Source of the DNA: Luzula sylvatica
Lineage: Eukaryota; Streptophyta; Magnoliopsida; Poales; Juncaceae
Direction: 5' to 3'
NCBI GenBank assembly: GCA_946800325.1
Contig: CAMPEJ010000010.1
Coordinates: 186,001 to 250,000, forward strand
DNA: 64,000 nt
Under the pieces are notes generated by a model. The model did no database searches. It was not told where the DNA came from and worked only from the letters and a program-made list of their open reading frames with translations. The position numbers and the translations under genes are program-made. Below, one piece after another: positions 25,292-38,400 of this stretch. Numbering within the stretch: the first letter of the stretch is position 1; each line of letters starts with the position of its first letter.

Positions 25292-25586
25292 GGTGAAGAG
25301 GATTGAGGGTAATGAGGTAATTTCCATCAAAGGTAGGTGGGCTGGATAAGGGCTAAGGATTGAGTGGTTTTCGTATAAACTTGTGTGTAAGTTTTCATCA
25401 TGATGATTGTTTGCCTCCCGTCTCATTTATGTACCGAATATATCGGTGTAATATATCATTTTCACTCCTCTTGGCATGTTGGAGACAACTACACTCTCCA
25501 AATTCCCAGAAATTCCTTCTAATTCCTGTAATTAAGCAGTAAAACACACTTAGTGAAGAAATATTCATGTTATCTCAAATATGATT

Positions 25587-25592
25587 AATAAA
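25587..25592 (+). terminator. AATAAA, possible polyadenylation signal if the LTR is read on the plus strand
   Basis: A canonical AATAAA lies 336 bp past the TATA motif and 77 bp before the LTR end, where an R-U5 boundary signal would sit in plus-strand orientation. The surrounding sequence is AT-rich, so chance occurrence is quite likely. It conflicts with the minus-strand promoter evidence. Confidence 0.35.
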
Positions 25593-25629
25593 GTATATAG
25601 AATTGTTCTTCACAAGGGCTAAAATCCCC

Positions 25630-25646
25630 AAATTAAGCATTAATTT
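25630..25646. repeat. Short hairpin near the LTR end
   Basis: AAATTAA-GCA-TTAATTT forms 7-bp arms with a 3-base loop, starting 40 bp from the LTR terminus. Being all A/T in the stem it is weak. It is recorded as the counterpart of the subterminal inverted repeat at the other end of the element. Confidence 0.5.
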
Positions 25647-25669
25647 TGTGCCTTATTTGCCTCACATCA

Positions 25670-25674
25670 TTCAC
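25670..25674. repeat. Target-site duplication, right copy (TTCAC)
   Basis: TTCAC follows CATCA directly and continues into AAACACTAAGAAAG, the normal next part of the satellite monomer. Joining 24,089 to 25,675 rebuilds an ordinary monomer with no lost or extra base. Confidence 0.95.
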
Positions 25675-27279
25675 AAACACTAAGAAAGTTTGTTTTTCGA
25701 TTCATAACAAGATTTTAACGCTTTGAGTAGTTCAAATAACCTGTTTTTAGATTATTTGTATCGTATCTTTTACTACATAACTTTTCACCAAATTTCACAA
25801 ACACTAAGAAAGTTTGTTTTCCGATTCAAAACAAGATTTCAACGCTTTGAGGAGTTCAAATAACGGGTTTTTAGATCATTTGTATCGTATCTTTTACTAC
25901 ATAACTTTTCACCAAATTTCACAAACACTAAGAAAGTTTGTTTTTCGATTCAAAACAAGATTTTAACGCTTTGAGGAGTTCAAATAACGTGTTTTTAGAT
26001 CATTTGTATCCTATCTTTTAGTACATAACTTTTCACCAAATTTTACAATCACTAAGAAAGTTTGTTTTTCGATTCAAAACAAGATTTTAATGCTTTGAGG
26101 AGTTCAAATAACGTGTTGTTAGATCATTTGTATTGTATCTTTTACTATATTACTTTTTACCAAATTTCACAAACACTAAGAAATTTGTTTTTCGATTCAA
26201 AACAAGATTTTAACGCATTGAGGAGTTCAAATAACGTGTTTTTAGATCATTTGTATCGTATCTTTTACTATATAACTTTTCACCAAATTTCACAAACACT
26301 AAGAAAGTTTGTTTTCCGATTCAAAACAAGATTTTAACGCTTTGAGGAGTTCAAATAACGGGTTTTTAGATCATTTGTATCGTATCTTTTACTACATAAC
26401 TTTTCACCAAATTTTACAAACACTAAGAAAGTTTGTTTTTCGATTCAAAACAAGATTTTAACGCTTTGAGTAGTTCAAATAACCTGTTTTTAGATCATTT
26501 GTATCGTATCTTTTACTACATAACTTTTCACCAAATTTCACAAACACTAAGAAAGTTTGTTTTCGGATTCAAAACAAGATTTTAATGCTTGGAGGAGTTC
26601 AAATAACGGGGTTTTAGATCATTTGTATCGTATCTTTTACTACATAACTTTTCACCAAATTTCACAAACACTAAGAAAGTTTGTTTTCCGATTCAAAACT
26701 AGATTTTAACGCTTTGAGGAGTTCAAATAACGGGTTTTTAGATCATTAGTATCGTATCTTTTAGTACATAACTTTTCACCAAATTTTACAATCACTAGGA
26801 AAGTTTGTTTTTCGATTCAAAACAAGATTTTATCGCTTTGAGGAGTTCAAATAACGTGTTGTTAGATCATTTGTATCGTATCTTTTACTATATAACTTTT
26901 CACCAAATTTCACAAACACTAAGAAATTTGTTTTTCGATTCAAAACAAGATTTTAACGCATTGAGGAGTTCAAATAACGTGTTTTTAGATCATTTGTATC
27001 GTATCTTTTACTATATAACTTTTCACCAAATTTCACAAACACTAAGAAAGTTTGTTTTTCGATTTCAAACAAGATTTTAACGCTTTGAGGAGTTCAAATA
27101 ATGTGTTTTTAGATCATTTGTATCGTATCTTTTACAACATAACTTTTCACCAAATTTCACAAACACTGAGAAAGTTTGTTTTTCGATTCAAAACAAGATT
27201 TTAACTCTTTGAAGAGTTCAAATAACGTGTTTTTAGATCATTTGTATCGTATCTTTTACAACATAACTTTTCACCAAAT

Positions 27280-28790
27280 TTCACAAACACTGAGAAAGTT
27301 TGTTTTTCGTTTCAAAACAAGATTTTAACTCTTTGAGGAGTTCAAATAACGTGTTTTTAGATCATTTGTACCGTATCTTTTACTACATAACTTTTCACCA
27401 AATTTTTCAAACACTAAGAAAGTTTGTTTTTCGATTCAAAACAAGATTTTAACGCTTTGAGGAGTTCAAATAACGTGTTTTTAGATCATTTGTATCGTAT
27501 CTTATTTAGTACATAACTTTTCACCAAATTTCACAAACACTAAGAAAGTTTGTTTTCCGATTCAAAACAAGATTTTAACGCTTTGAGGAGTTCAAATAAC
27601 GTGTTTTTAGATCATTTGTATCATATCTTTTAGTACATAACTTTTCACCAAATTTTACAATCACTAAGAAAGTTTGTTTTTCGATTCAAAACAAGATTTT
27701 ATCACTTTGAGGAGTTCAAATAACGTGTTGTTAGATCATTTGTATCGTATCTTTTACTATATAACTTTTCACCAAATTTCACAAACACTAAGAAATTTGT
27801 TTTTCGATTCAAAACAAGATTTTAACGCTTTGAGGAGTTCAAATAACATGTTTTTAGATCATTTGTATCGTATCTTTTACTACATAACTTTTCACCAAAT
27901 TTCACAAACACTAAGAAAGTTTGTTTTCCGATTCAAAACAAGATTTTAACGCTTTGAGGAGTTCAAATAACGTGTTTTTAGATCATTTGTATCATATCTT
28001 TTAGTACATAACTTTTCACCAAATTTTACAATCACTAAGAAAGTTTGTTTTTCGATTCAAAACAAGATTTTATCACTTTGAGGAGTTCAAATAACGTGTT
28101 GTTAGATCATTTGTATCGTATCTTTTACTATATAACTTTTCACCAAATTTCACAAACACTAAGAAATTTGTTTTTCGATTCAAAACAAGATTTTAACGCA
28201 TTGAGGAGTTCAAATAACGTGTTTTTAGATCAATTGTATCGTATCTTTTACTATATAACTTTTCACCAAATTTCACAAACACTAAGAAAGTTTGTTTTTC
28301 GATTTCAAACAAGATTTTAACGCTTTGAGGAGTTCAAATAATGTGTTTTTAGATCATTTGTATCGTATCTTTTACAACATAACATTTCACCAAATTTCAC
28401 AAACACTGAGAAAGTTTGTTTTTCGATTCAAAACAAGATTTTAACTCATTGAGGAGTTCAAATAACGTGTTTTTAGATTATTTGTATCGTATCTTTTACT
28501 ACATAACTTTTCACCAAATTTCACAAACACTGAGAAAGTTTGTTTTTCGATTCAAAACAAGATTTTAACTCTTTGAGGAGTTCAAATAACGTGTTTTTAG
28601 ATCATTTGTACCGTATCTTTTACTACATAACTTTTCACCAAATTTTTCAAACTCTAAGAAAGTTTGTTTTTCGATTCAAAACAAGATTTTAACGCTTTGA
28701 GGAGTTCAAATAACGTGTTTTTAGATCATTTGTATCGTATCTTATTTAGTACATAACTTTTCACCAAATTTCACAAACACTAAGAAAGTT
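27280..28790 (+). repeat. Local duplications with periods 371 and 1,240 bp
   Basis: Rare variants recur at fixed spacing. TGTACCGTATC (about 27,369 and 28,609) and ATCTTATTTAG, a 126-bp monomer (about 27,499 and 28,739), are both 1,240 bp (10 monomers) apart. Nested between them, a three-monomer segment carrying ATCACTTTGAGG and the 123-bp class is repeated after 371 bp (27,674 and 28,045). Confidence 0.75.
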
Positions 28791-29486
28791 TGTTTTTCGA
28801 TTCAAAACAAGATTTTAACGCTTTGAGTAGTTCAAATAACCTGTTTTTAGATCATTTGTATCGTATCTTTTACTACGTAACTTTTCACCAAATTTTTCAA
28901 ACACTAAGAAAGTATGTTTTTCGATTTCAAAACAAGATTTTAACGCTTTGAGGAGTTCAAATAACGTGTTTTTAGATCATTTGTATCGTATCTTTTAGTA
29001 CATAACTTTTCACCAAATTTCACAAACACTAAGAAAGTTTGGTTTTCGATTCAAAACAAGATTTTAACGCTTTGAGGAGTTCAAATAACATGTTTTTAGA
29101 TCATTTGTATCGTATCTTTTACTACATAACTTTTCACCAAATTTCACAAACACTAAGAAAGTTTGTTTTTCGATTCAAAACAAAATTTTAACGCTTTGAG
29201 GAGTTCAAATAACGTGTTTTTAGGTCATTTGTATCGTATCTTTTAGTACATAACTTTTCACCAAATTTCACAAACACTAAGAAAGTATGTTTTTCGATTT
29301 CAAAACAAGATTTTAACGCTTTGAGGAGTCCAAATAACGTGTTATTATATCATTTGTATCGTATCTTTTAGTACATAATTTTTCACCAAATTTCACAAAC
29401 ACTAAGAAAGTTTGTTTTCCGATTCAAAACAAGATTTTAACGCTTGGAGGAGTTCAAATAACGGGTTTTTAGATCATTTGTATCGT

Positions 29487-32400
29487 ATCTTTTACTACAT
29501 AACTTTTCACCAAATTTCACAAACACTAAGAAAGTTTTTTTTCCGATTCAAAACAAGATTTTAACGCTTTGAGGAGTTCAAATAACGAGTTTTTAGATCA
29601 TTTGTATCGTATCTTTTACTACATAACTTTTCACCAAATTTCACAAACTCTAAGAAAGTTTGTTTTTCGATTCAAAACAAGATTTTAACGCTTTGAGGAG
29701 TTCAAATAACGTGTTTTTAGATCATTTGTATCATATCTTTTAGTACATAACTTTTCACCAAATTTTACAATTACTAAGAAAGTTTGTTTTTCGATTCAAA
29801 ACAAGATTTTATCGCTTTGAGGAGTTCAAATAACGTGTTGTTAGATCATTTGTATCGTATCTTTTACTATATAACTTTTCACCAAATTTCACAAACACTA
29901 AGAAATTTGTTTTTCGATTCAAAACAAGATTTTAACGTATTGAGGAGTTCAAATAACGTGTTTTTAGATCATTTGTATCGTATCTTTTACTATATAACTT
30001 TTCACCAAATTTCACAAACACTAAGAAAGTTTGTTTTTCGATTTCAAACAAGATTTTAACGCTTTGAGGAGTTCAAATAATGTGTTTTTAGATCATTTGT
30101 ATCGTATCTTTTACAACATAACTTTTCACCAAATTTCACAAACACTGAGAAAGTTTGTTTTTCGATTCAAAACAAGATTTTAACTCTTTGAGGAGTTCAA
30201 ATAACGTGTTTTTAGATCATTTGTATCGTATCTTTTACTACATAACTTTTCACCAAATTTTACAAACACTTAGAAAGTTTGTTTTTCGATTCAAAACAAG
30301 ATTTTAACGCTTTGAGTAGTTCAAATAACCTGTTTTTAGATCATTTGTATCGTATCTTTTACAACATAACTTTTCACCAAATTTTACAAACACTAAGAAA
30401 GTTTGTTTTTCGATTTCAAAACAAGATTTTAACGCTTTGAGGAGTTCAAATAACGTGTTTTTAGATCATTTGTATCGTATCTTTTACTACATAACTTTTC
30501 ACCAAATTTCACAAACACTAAGAAAGTTTGTTTTCCGATTCAAAACAAGATTTTAACGCTTTGAGGAGTTCAAATAACGGGTTTTTAGATCATTTGTATC
30601 GTATCTTTTACTACATAACTTTTCACCAAATTTTACAAACACTAAGAAAGTTTGTTTTTCGATTCAAAACAAGATTTTAACGCTTTGAGTAGTTCAAATA
30701 ACCTGTTTTTAGATCATTTGTATCGTATCTTTTACTACATAACTTTTCACCAAATTTCACAAACACTAAGAAAGTTTGTTTTCCGATTCAAAACAAGATT
30801 TTAACGCTTGGAGGAGTTCAAATAACGGGTTTTTAGATCATTTGTATCGTATCTTTTAGTACATAACTTTTCACCAAATTTTACAATCACTAAGAAAGTT
30901 TGTTTTTCGATTCAAAACAAGATTTTATCGCTTTGAGGAGTTCAAATAACGTGTTGTTACATCATTTGTATCGTATCTTTTATTATATAACTTTTCACCA
31001 AATTTCACAAACACTAAGAAATTTGTTTTTCGATTCAAAACAAGATTTTAACGCATTGAGGAGTTCAAATAACGTGTTTTTAGATCATTTGTATCGTATC
31101 TTTTACTATATAACTTTTCACCAAATTTCACAAACACTAAGAAAGTTTGTTTTTCAATTTCAAACTAGATTTTAACGCTTTGAGGAGTTCAAATAAAGTG
31201 TTTTTAGATCATTTGTATCGTATCTTTTACAACATAACTTTTCACCAAATTTCACAAACACTAAGAAAGTTTGTTTTTCGATTTCAAACAAGATTTTAAC
31301 GCTTTGAGGAGTTCAAATAAAGTGTTTTTAGATCATTTGTATCGTATCTTTTACAACATAACTTTTCACCAAATTTCACAAACACTGAGAAAGTTTGTTT
31401 TTCGATTCAAAACAAGATTTTAACTCTTTGAAGAGTTCAAATAACGTGTTTTTAGATCATTTGTATCGTATCTTTTACTACATAACTTTTCACCAAATTT
31501 CACAAACACTAAGAAAGTTTGTTTTTCGATTCAAAACAAGATTTTAACGCTTTGAGGAGTTCAAATAACGTTTTTTTAGATCATTTGTATCATATCTTTT
31601 AGTACATAACTTTTCACCAAATTTCACAAACACTAAGAAAGTTTGTTTTTCGATTCAAAACAAGATTTTAGCACTCTGAGGAGTTCAAATAACGTGTTGT
31701 TAGATCATTTGTATCGTATCTTTTACTATATAACTTTTCACCAAATTTCACAAACACTAAGAAATTTGTTTTTCGATTCAAAACAAGATTTTAACGCATT
31801 GAGGAGTTCAACTAACGTGTTTTTAGATCATTTGTATCGTATCTTTTACTATATAACTTTTCACCAAATTTCACAAACACTAAGAAAGTTTGTTTTTCGA
31901 TTTCAAACAAGATTTTAACGCTTTGAGGAGTTCAAATAATGTGTTTTTAGATCATTTGTATCATATCTTTTACAACATAACTTTTCACCAAATTTCACAA
32001 ACACTAAGAAAGTTTTTTTTCCGATTCAAAACAAGATTTTAACGCTTTGAGGAGTTCAAATAACGAGTTTTTAGATCATTTGTATCGTATCTTTTACTAC
32101 ATAACTTTTCACCAAATTTCACAAACTCTAAGAAAGTTTGTTTTTCGATTCAAAACAAGATTTTAACGCTTTGAGGAGTTCAAATAACGTGTTTTTAGAT
32201 CATTTGTATCATATCTTTTAGTACATAACTTTTCACCAAATTTTACAATCACTAAGAAAGTTTGTTTTTCGATTCAAAACAAGATTTTATCGCTTTGAGG
32301 AGTTCAAATAACGTGTTGTTAGATCATTTGTATCGTATCTTTTACTATATAACTTTTCACCAAATTTCACAAACACTAAGAAATTTGTTTTTCGATTCAA

Positions 32401-35400
32401 AACAAGATTTTAACGTATTGAGGAGTTCAAATAACGTGTTTTTAGATCATTTGTATCGTATCTTTTACTATATAACTTTTCACCAAATTTCACAAACACT
32501 AAGAAAGTTTGTTTTTCGATTTCAAACAAGATTTTAACGCTTTGAGGAGTTCAAATAATGTGTTTTTAGATCATTTGTATCGTATCTTTTACAACATAAC
32601 TTTTCACCAAATTTCACAAACACTGAGAAAGTTTGTTTTTCGATTCAAAACAAGATTTTAACTCTTTGAGGAGTTCAAATAACGTGTTTTTAGATCATTT
32701 GTATCGTATCTTTTACTACATAACTTTTCACCAAATTTTACAAACACTTAGAAAGTTTGTTTTTCGATTCAAAACAAGATTTTAACGCTTTGAGTAGTTC
32801 AAATAACCTGTTTTTAGATCATTTGTATCGTATCTTTTACAACATAACTTTTCACCAAATTTTACAAACACTAAGAAAGTTTGTTTTTCGATTTCAAAAC
32901 AAGATTTTAACGCTTTGAGGAGTTCAAATAACGTGTTTTTAGATCATTTGTATCGTATCTTTTACTACATAACTTTTCACCAAATTTCACAAACACTAAG
33001 AAAGTTTGTTTTCCGATTCAAAACAAGATTTTAACGCTTTGAGGAGTTCAAATAACGGGTTTTTAGATCATTTGTATCGTATCTTTTACTACATAACTTT
33101 TCACCAAATTTTACAAACACTAAGAAAGTTTGTTTTTCGATTCAAAACAAGATTTTAACGCTTTGAGTAGTTCAAATAACCTGTTTTTAGATCATTTGTA
33201 TCGTATCTTTTACTACATAACTTTTCACCAAATTTCACAAACACTAAGAAAGTTTGTTTTCCGATTCAAAACAAGATTTTAACGCTTGGAGGAGTTCAAA
33301 TAACGGGTTTTTAGATCATTTGTATCGTATCTTTTAGTACATAACTTTTCACCAAATTTTACAATCACTAAGAAAGTTTGTTTTTCGATTCAAAACAAGA
33401 TTTTATCGCTTTGAGGAGTTCAAATAACGTGTTGTTACATCATTTGTATCGTATCTTTTATTATATAACTTTTCACCAAATTTCACAAACACTAAGAAAT
33501 TTGTTTTTCGATTCAAAACAAGATTTTAACGCATTGAGGAGTTCAAATAACGTGTTTTTAGATCATTTGTATCGTATCTTTTACTATATAACTTTTCACC
33601 AAATTTCACAAACACTAAGAAAGTTTGTTTTTCAATTTCAAACTAGATTTTAACGCTTTGAGGAGTTCAAATAAAGTGTTTTTAGATCATTTGTATCGTA
33701 TCTTTTACAACATAACTTTTCACCAAATTTCACAAACACTAAGAAAGTTTGTTTTTCGATTTCAAACAAGATTTTAACGCTTTGAGGAGTTCAAATAAAG
33801 TGTTTTTAGATCATTTGTATCGTATCTTTTACAACATAACTTTTCACCAAATTTCACAAACACTGAGAAAGTTTGTTTTTCGATTCAAAACAAGATTTTA
33901 ACTCTTTGAAGAGTTCAAATAACGTGTTTTTAGATCATTTGTATCGTATCTTTTACTACATAACTTTTCACCAAATTTCACAAACACTAAGAAAGTTTGT
34001 TTTTCGATTCAAAACAAGATTTTAACGCTTTGAGGAGTTCAAATAACGTTTTTTTAGATCATTTGTATCATATCTTTTAGTACATAACTTTTCACCAAAT
34101 TTCACAAACACTAAGAAAGTTTGTTTTTCGATTCAAAACAAGATTTTAGCACTCTGAGGAGTTCAAATAATGTGTTGTTAGATCATTTGTATCGTATCTT
34201 TTACTATATAACTTTTCACCAAATTTCACAAACACTAAGAAATTTGTTTTTCGATTCAAAACAAGATTTTAACGCATTGAGGAGTTCAACTAACGTGTTT
34301 TTAGATCATTTGTATCGTATCTTTTACTATATAACTTTTCACCAAATTTCACAAACACTAAGAAAGTTTGTTTTTCGATTTCAAACAAGATTTTAACGCT
34401 TTGAGGAGTTCAAATAATGTGTTTTTAGATCATTTGTATCATATCTTTTACAACATAACTTTTCACCAAATTTCACAAACACTAAGAAAGTTTTTTTTCC
34501 GATTCAAAACAAGATTTTAACGCTTTGAGGAGTTCAAATAACGAGTTTTTAGATCATTTGTATCGTATCTTTTACTACATAACTTTTCACCAAATTTCAC
34601 AAACTCTAAGAAAGTTTGTTTTTCGATTCAAAACAAGATTTTAACGCTTTGAGGAGTTCAAATAACGTGTTTTTAGATCATTTGTATCATATCTTTTAGT
34701 ACATAACTTTTCACCAAATTTTACAATCACTAAGAAAGTTTGTTTTTCGATTCAAAACAAGATTTTATCGCTTTGAGGAGTTCAAATAACGTGTTGTTAG
34801 ATCATTTGTATCGTATCTTTTACTATATAACTTTTCACCAAATTTCACAAACACTAAGAAATTTGTTTTTCGATTCAAAACAAGATTTTAACGTATTGAG
34901 GAGTTCAAATAACGTGTTTTTAGATCATTTGTATCGTATCTTTTACTATATAACTTTTCACCAAATTTCACAAACACTAAGAAAGTTTGTTTTTCGATTT
35001 CAAACAAGATTTTAACGCTTTGAGGAGTTCAAATAATGTGTTTTTAGATCATTTGTATCGTATCTTTTACAACATAACTTTTCACCAAATTTCACAAACA
35101 CTGAGAAAGTTTGTTTTTCGATTCAAAACAAGATTTTAACTCTTTGAGGAGTTCAAATAACGTGTTTTTAGATCATTTGTATCGTATCTTTTACTACATA
35201 ACTTTTCACCAAATTTTACAAACACTTAGAAAGTTTGTTTTTCGATTCAAAACAAGATTTTAACGCTTTGAGTAGTTCAAATAACCTGTTTTTAGATCAT
35301 TTGTATCGTATCTTTTACAACATAACTTTTCACCAAATTTTACAAACACTAAGAAAGTTTGTTTTTCGATTTCAAAACAAGATTTTAACGCTTTGAGGAG

Positions 35401-38400
35401 TTCAAATAACGTGTTTTTAGATCATTTGTATCGTATCTTTTACTACATAACTTTTCACCAAATTTCACAAACACTAAGAAAGTTTGTTTTCCGATTCAAA
35501 ACAAGATTTTAACGCTTTGAGGAGTTCAAATAACGGGTTTTTAGATCATTTGTATCGTATCTTTTACTACATAACTTTTCACCAAATTTTACAAACACTA
35601 AGAAAGTTTGTTTTTCGATTCAAAACAAGATTTTAACGCTTTGAGTAGTTCAAATAACCTGTTTTTAGATCATTTGTATCGTATCTTTTACTACATAACT
35701 TTTCACCAAATTTCACAAACACTAAGAAAGTTTGTTTTCCGATTCAAAACAAGATTTTAACGCTTGGAGGAGTTCAAATAACGGGTTTTTAGATCATTTG
35801 TATCGTATCTTTTAGTACATAACTTTTCACCAAATTTTACAATCACTAAGAAAGTTTGTTTTTCGATTCAAAACAAGATTTTATCGCTTTGAGGAGTTCA
35901 AATAACGTGTTGTTACATCATTTGTATCGTATCTTTTATTATATAACTTTTCACCAAATTTCACAAACACTAAGAAATTTGTTTTTCGATTCAAAACAAG
36001 ATTTTAACGCATTGAGGAGTTCAAATAACGTGTTTTTAGATCATTTGTATCGTATCTTTTACTATATAACTTTTCACCAAATTTCACAAACACTAAGAAA
36101 GTTTGTTTTTCAATTTCAAACTAGATTTTAACGCTTTGAGGAGTTCAAATAAAGTGTTTTTAGATCATTTGTATCGTATCTTTTACAACATAACTTTTCA
36201 CCAAATTTCACAAACACTAAGAAAGTTTGTTTTTCGATTTCAAACAAGATTTTAACGCTTTGAGGAGTTCAAATAAAGTGTTTTTAGATCATTTGTATCG
36301 TATCTTTTACAACATAACTTTTCACCAAATTTCACAAACACTGAGAAAGTTTGTTTTTCGATTCAAAACAAGATTTTAACTCTTTGAAGAGTTCAAATAA
36401 CGTGTTTTTAGATCATTTGTATCGTATCTTTTACTACATAACTTTTCACCAAATTTCACAAACACTAAGAAAGTTTGTTTTTCGATTCAAAACAAGATTT
36501 TAACGCTTTGAGGAGTTCAAATAACGTTTTTTTAGATCATTTGTATCATATCTTTTAGTACATAACTTTTCACCAAATTTCACAAACACTAAGAAAGTTT
36601 GTTTTTCGATTCAAAACAAGATTTTAGCACTCTGAGGAGTTCAAATAACGTGTTGTTAGATCATTTGTATCGTATCTTTTACTATATAACTTTTCACCAA
36701 ATTTCACAAACACTAAGAAATTTGTTTTTCGATTCAAAACAAGATTTTAACGCATTGAGGAGTTCAACTAACGTGTTTTTAGATCATTTGTATCGTATCT
36801 TTTACTATATAACTTTTCACCAAATTTCACAAACACTAAGAAAGTTTGTTTTTCGATTTCAAACAAGATTTTAACGCTTTGAGGAGTTCAAATAATGTGT
36901 TTTTAGATCATTTGTATCATATCTTTTACAACATAACTTTTCACCAAATTTCACAAACACTAAGAAAGTTTTTTTTCCGATTCAAAACAAGATTTTAACG
37001 CTTTGAGGAGTTCAAATAACGAGTTTTTAGATCATTTGTATCGTATCTTTTACTACATAACTTTTCACCAAATTTCACAAACTCTAAGAAAGTTTGTTTT
37101 TCGATTCAAAACAAGATTTTAACGCTTTGAGGAGTTCAAATAACGTGTTTTTAGATCATTTGTATCATATCTTTTAGTACATAACTTTTCACCAAATTTT
37201 ACAATCACTAAGAAAGTTTGTTTTTCGATTCAAAACAAGATTTTATCGCTTTGAGGAGTTCAAATAACGTGTTGTTAGATCATTTGTATCGTATCTTTTA
37301 CTATATAACTTTTCACCAAATTTCACAAACACTAAGAAATTTGTTTTTCGATTCAAAACAAGATTTTAACGTATTGAGGAGTTCAAATAACGTGTTTTTA
37401 GATCATTTGTATCGTATCTTTTACTATATAACTTTTCACCAAATTTCACAAACACTAAGAAAGTTTGTTTTTCGATTTCAAACAAGATTTTAACGCTTTG
37501 AGGAGTTCAAATAATGTGTTTTTAGATCATTTGTATCGTATCTTTTACAACATAACTTTTCACCAAATTTCACAAACACTGAGAAAGTTTGTTTTTCGAT
37601 TCAAAACAAGATTTTAACTCTTTGAGGAGTTCAAATAACGTGTTTTTAGATCATTTGTATCGTATCTTTTACTACATAACTTTTCACCAAATTTTACAAA
37701 CACTTAGAAAGTTTGTTTTTCGATTCAAAACAAGATTTTAACGCTTTGAGTAGTTCAAATAACCTGTTTTTAGATCATTTGTATCGTATCTTTTACAACA
37801 TAACTTTTCACCAAATTTTACAAACACTAAGAAAGTTTGTTTTTCGATTTCAAAACAAGATTTTAACGCTTTGAGGAGTTCAAATAACGTGTTTTTAGAT
37901 CATTTGTATCGTATCTTTTACTACATAACTTTTCACCAAATTTCACAAACACTAAGAAAGTTTGTTTTCCGATTCAAAACAAGATTTTAACGCTTTGAGG
38001 AGTTCAAATAACGGGTTTTTAGATCATTTGTATCGTATCTTTTACTACATAACTTTTCACCAAATTTTACAAACACTAAGAAAGTTTGTTTTTCGATTCA
38101 AAACAAGATTTTAACGCTTTGAGTAGTTCAAATAACCTGTTTTTAGATCATTTGTATCGTATCTTTTACTACATAACTTTTCACCAAATTTCACAAACAC
38201 TAAGAAAGTTTGTTTTCCGATTCAAAACAAGATTTTAACGCTTGGAGGAGTTCAAATAACGGGTTTTTAGATCATTTGTATCGTATCTTTTAGTACATAA
38301 CTTTTCACCAAATTTTACAATCACTAAGAAAGTTTGTTTTTCGATTCAAAACAAGATTTTATCGCTTTGAGGAGTTCAAATAACGTGTTGTTACATCATT

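Larger units (their letters stand above)
24090..25669. mobile_element. Solo LTR of an LTR retrotransposon (1,580 bp)
   Basis: The insertion starts TGATGAGCGGG and ends CCTCACATCA, so the ends are TG...CA within a 5-bp terminal inverted repeat TGATG/CATCA. It is flanked by TTCAC target duplications. I find no direct terminal repeat inside it and no gag, protease, reverse transcriptase, integrase or tRNA primer site, so this is one LTR left after LTR-LTR recombination, not a full element. It contains a palindromic box array (24,269-24,608), paired direct repeats, a GA/CT tract and a TATA motif in an inverted repeat. Direction of transcription is unsettled: the minus strand has TATAAATA followed by a pyrimidine-rich leader, while the plus strand has TATTTATAG and then AATAAA 336 bp further on. 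The family cannot be fixed without a search; Ty3/gypsy is my guess from the TGATGAGCGG-type start. Confidence 0.92.
22073..25888 (+). repeat. Higher-order repeat block A7, 18 monomers, split by the LTR insertion
   Basis: Distance to the next equivalent phase point (25,889) is 3,816 bp. Subtracting the 1,580-bp insertion and one 5-bp target duplication leaves 2,231 bp, which is 18 x 124 minus 1. The variant order across the insertion (AAATTACCTG before it, GATTCATAACAAG after it) is the same as at 2,820-2,920 in unit A1. The insertion is therefore a simple interruption of a pre-existing block. Confidence 0.92.

Noticed and set aside
25025..25426. Minus-strand 133-residue open frame inside the LTR, and the shorter frames at 24,599-25,119
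   Set aside because: The 133-residue frame runs straight through the TATA motif and the CT tract, which explains its low-complexity Leu/Ser segment. None of the frames shows a gag, protease, polymerase or integrase motif, and LTRs rarely code.
24090..25669. DNA transposon or MITE
   Set aside because: The terminal inverted repeat is only 5 bp, the ends are TG...CA and the target duplication is 5 bp, which together fit an LTR better than any common DNA transposon family.
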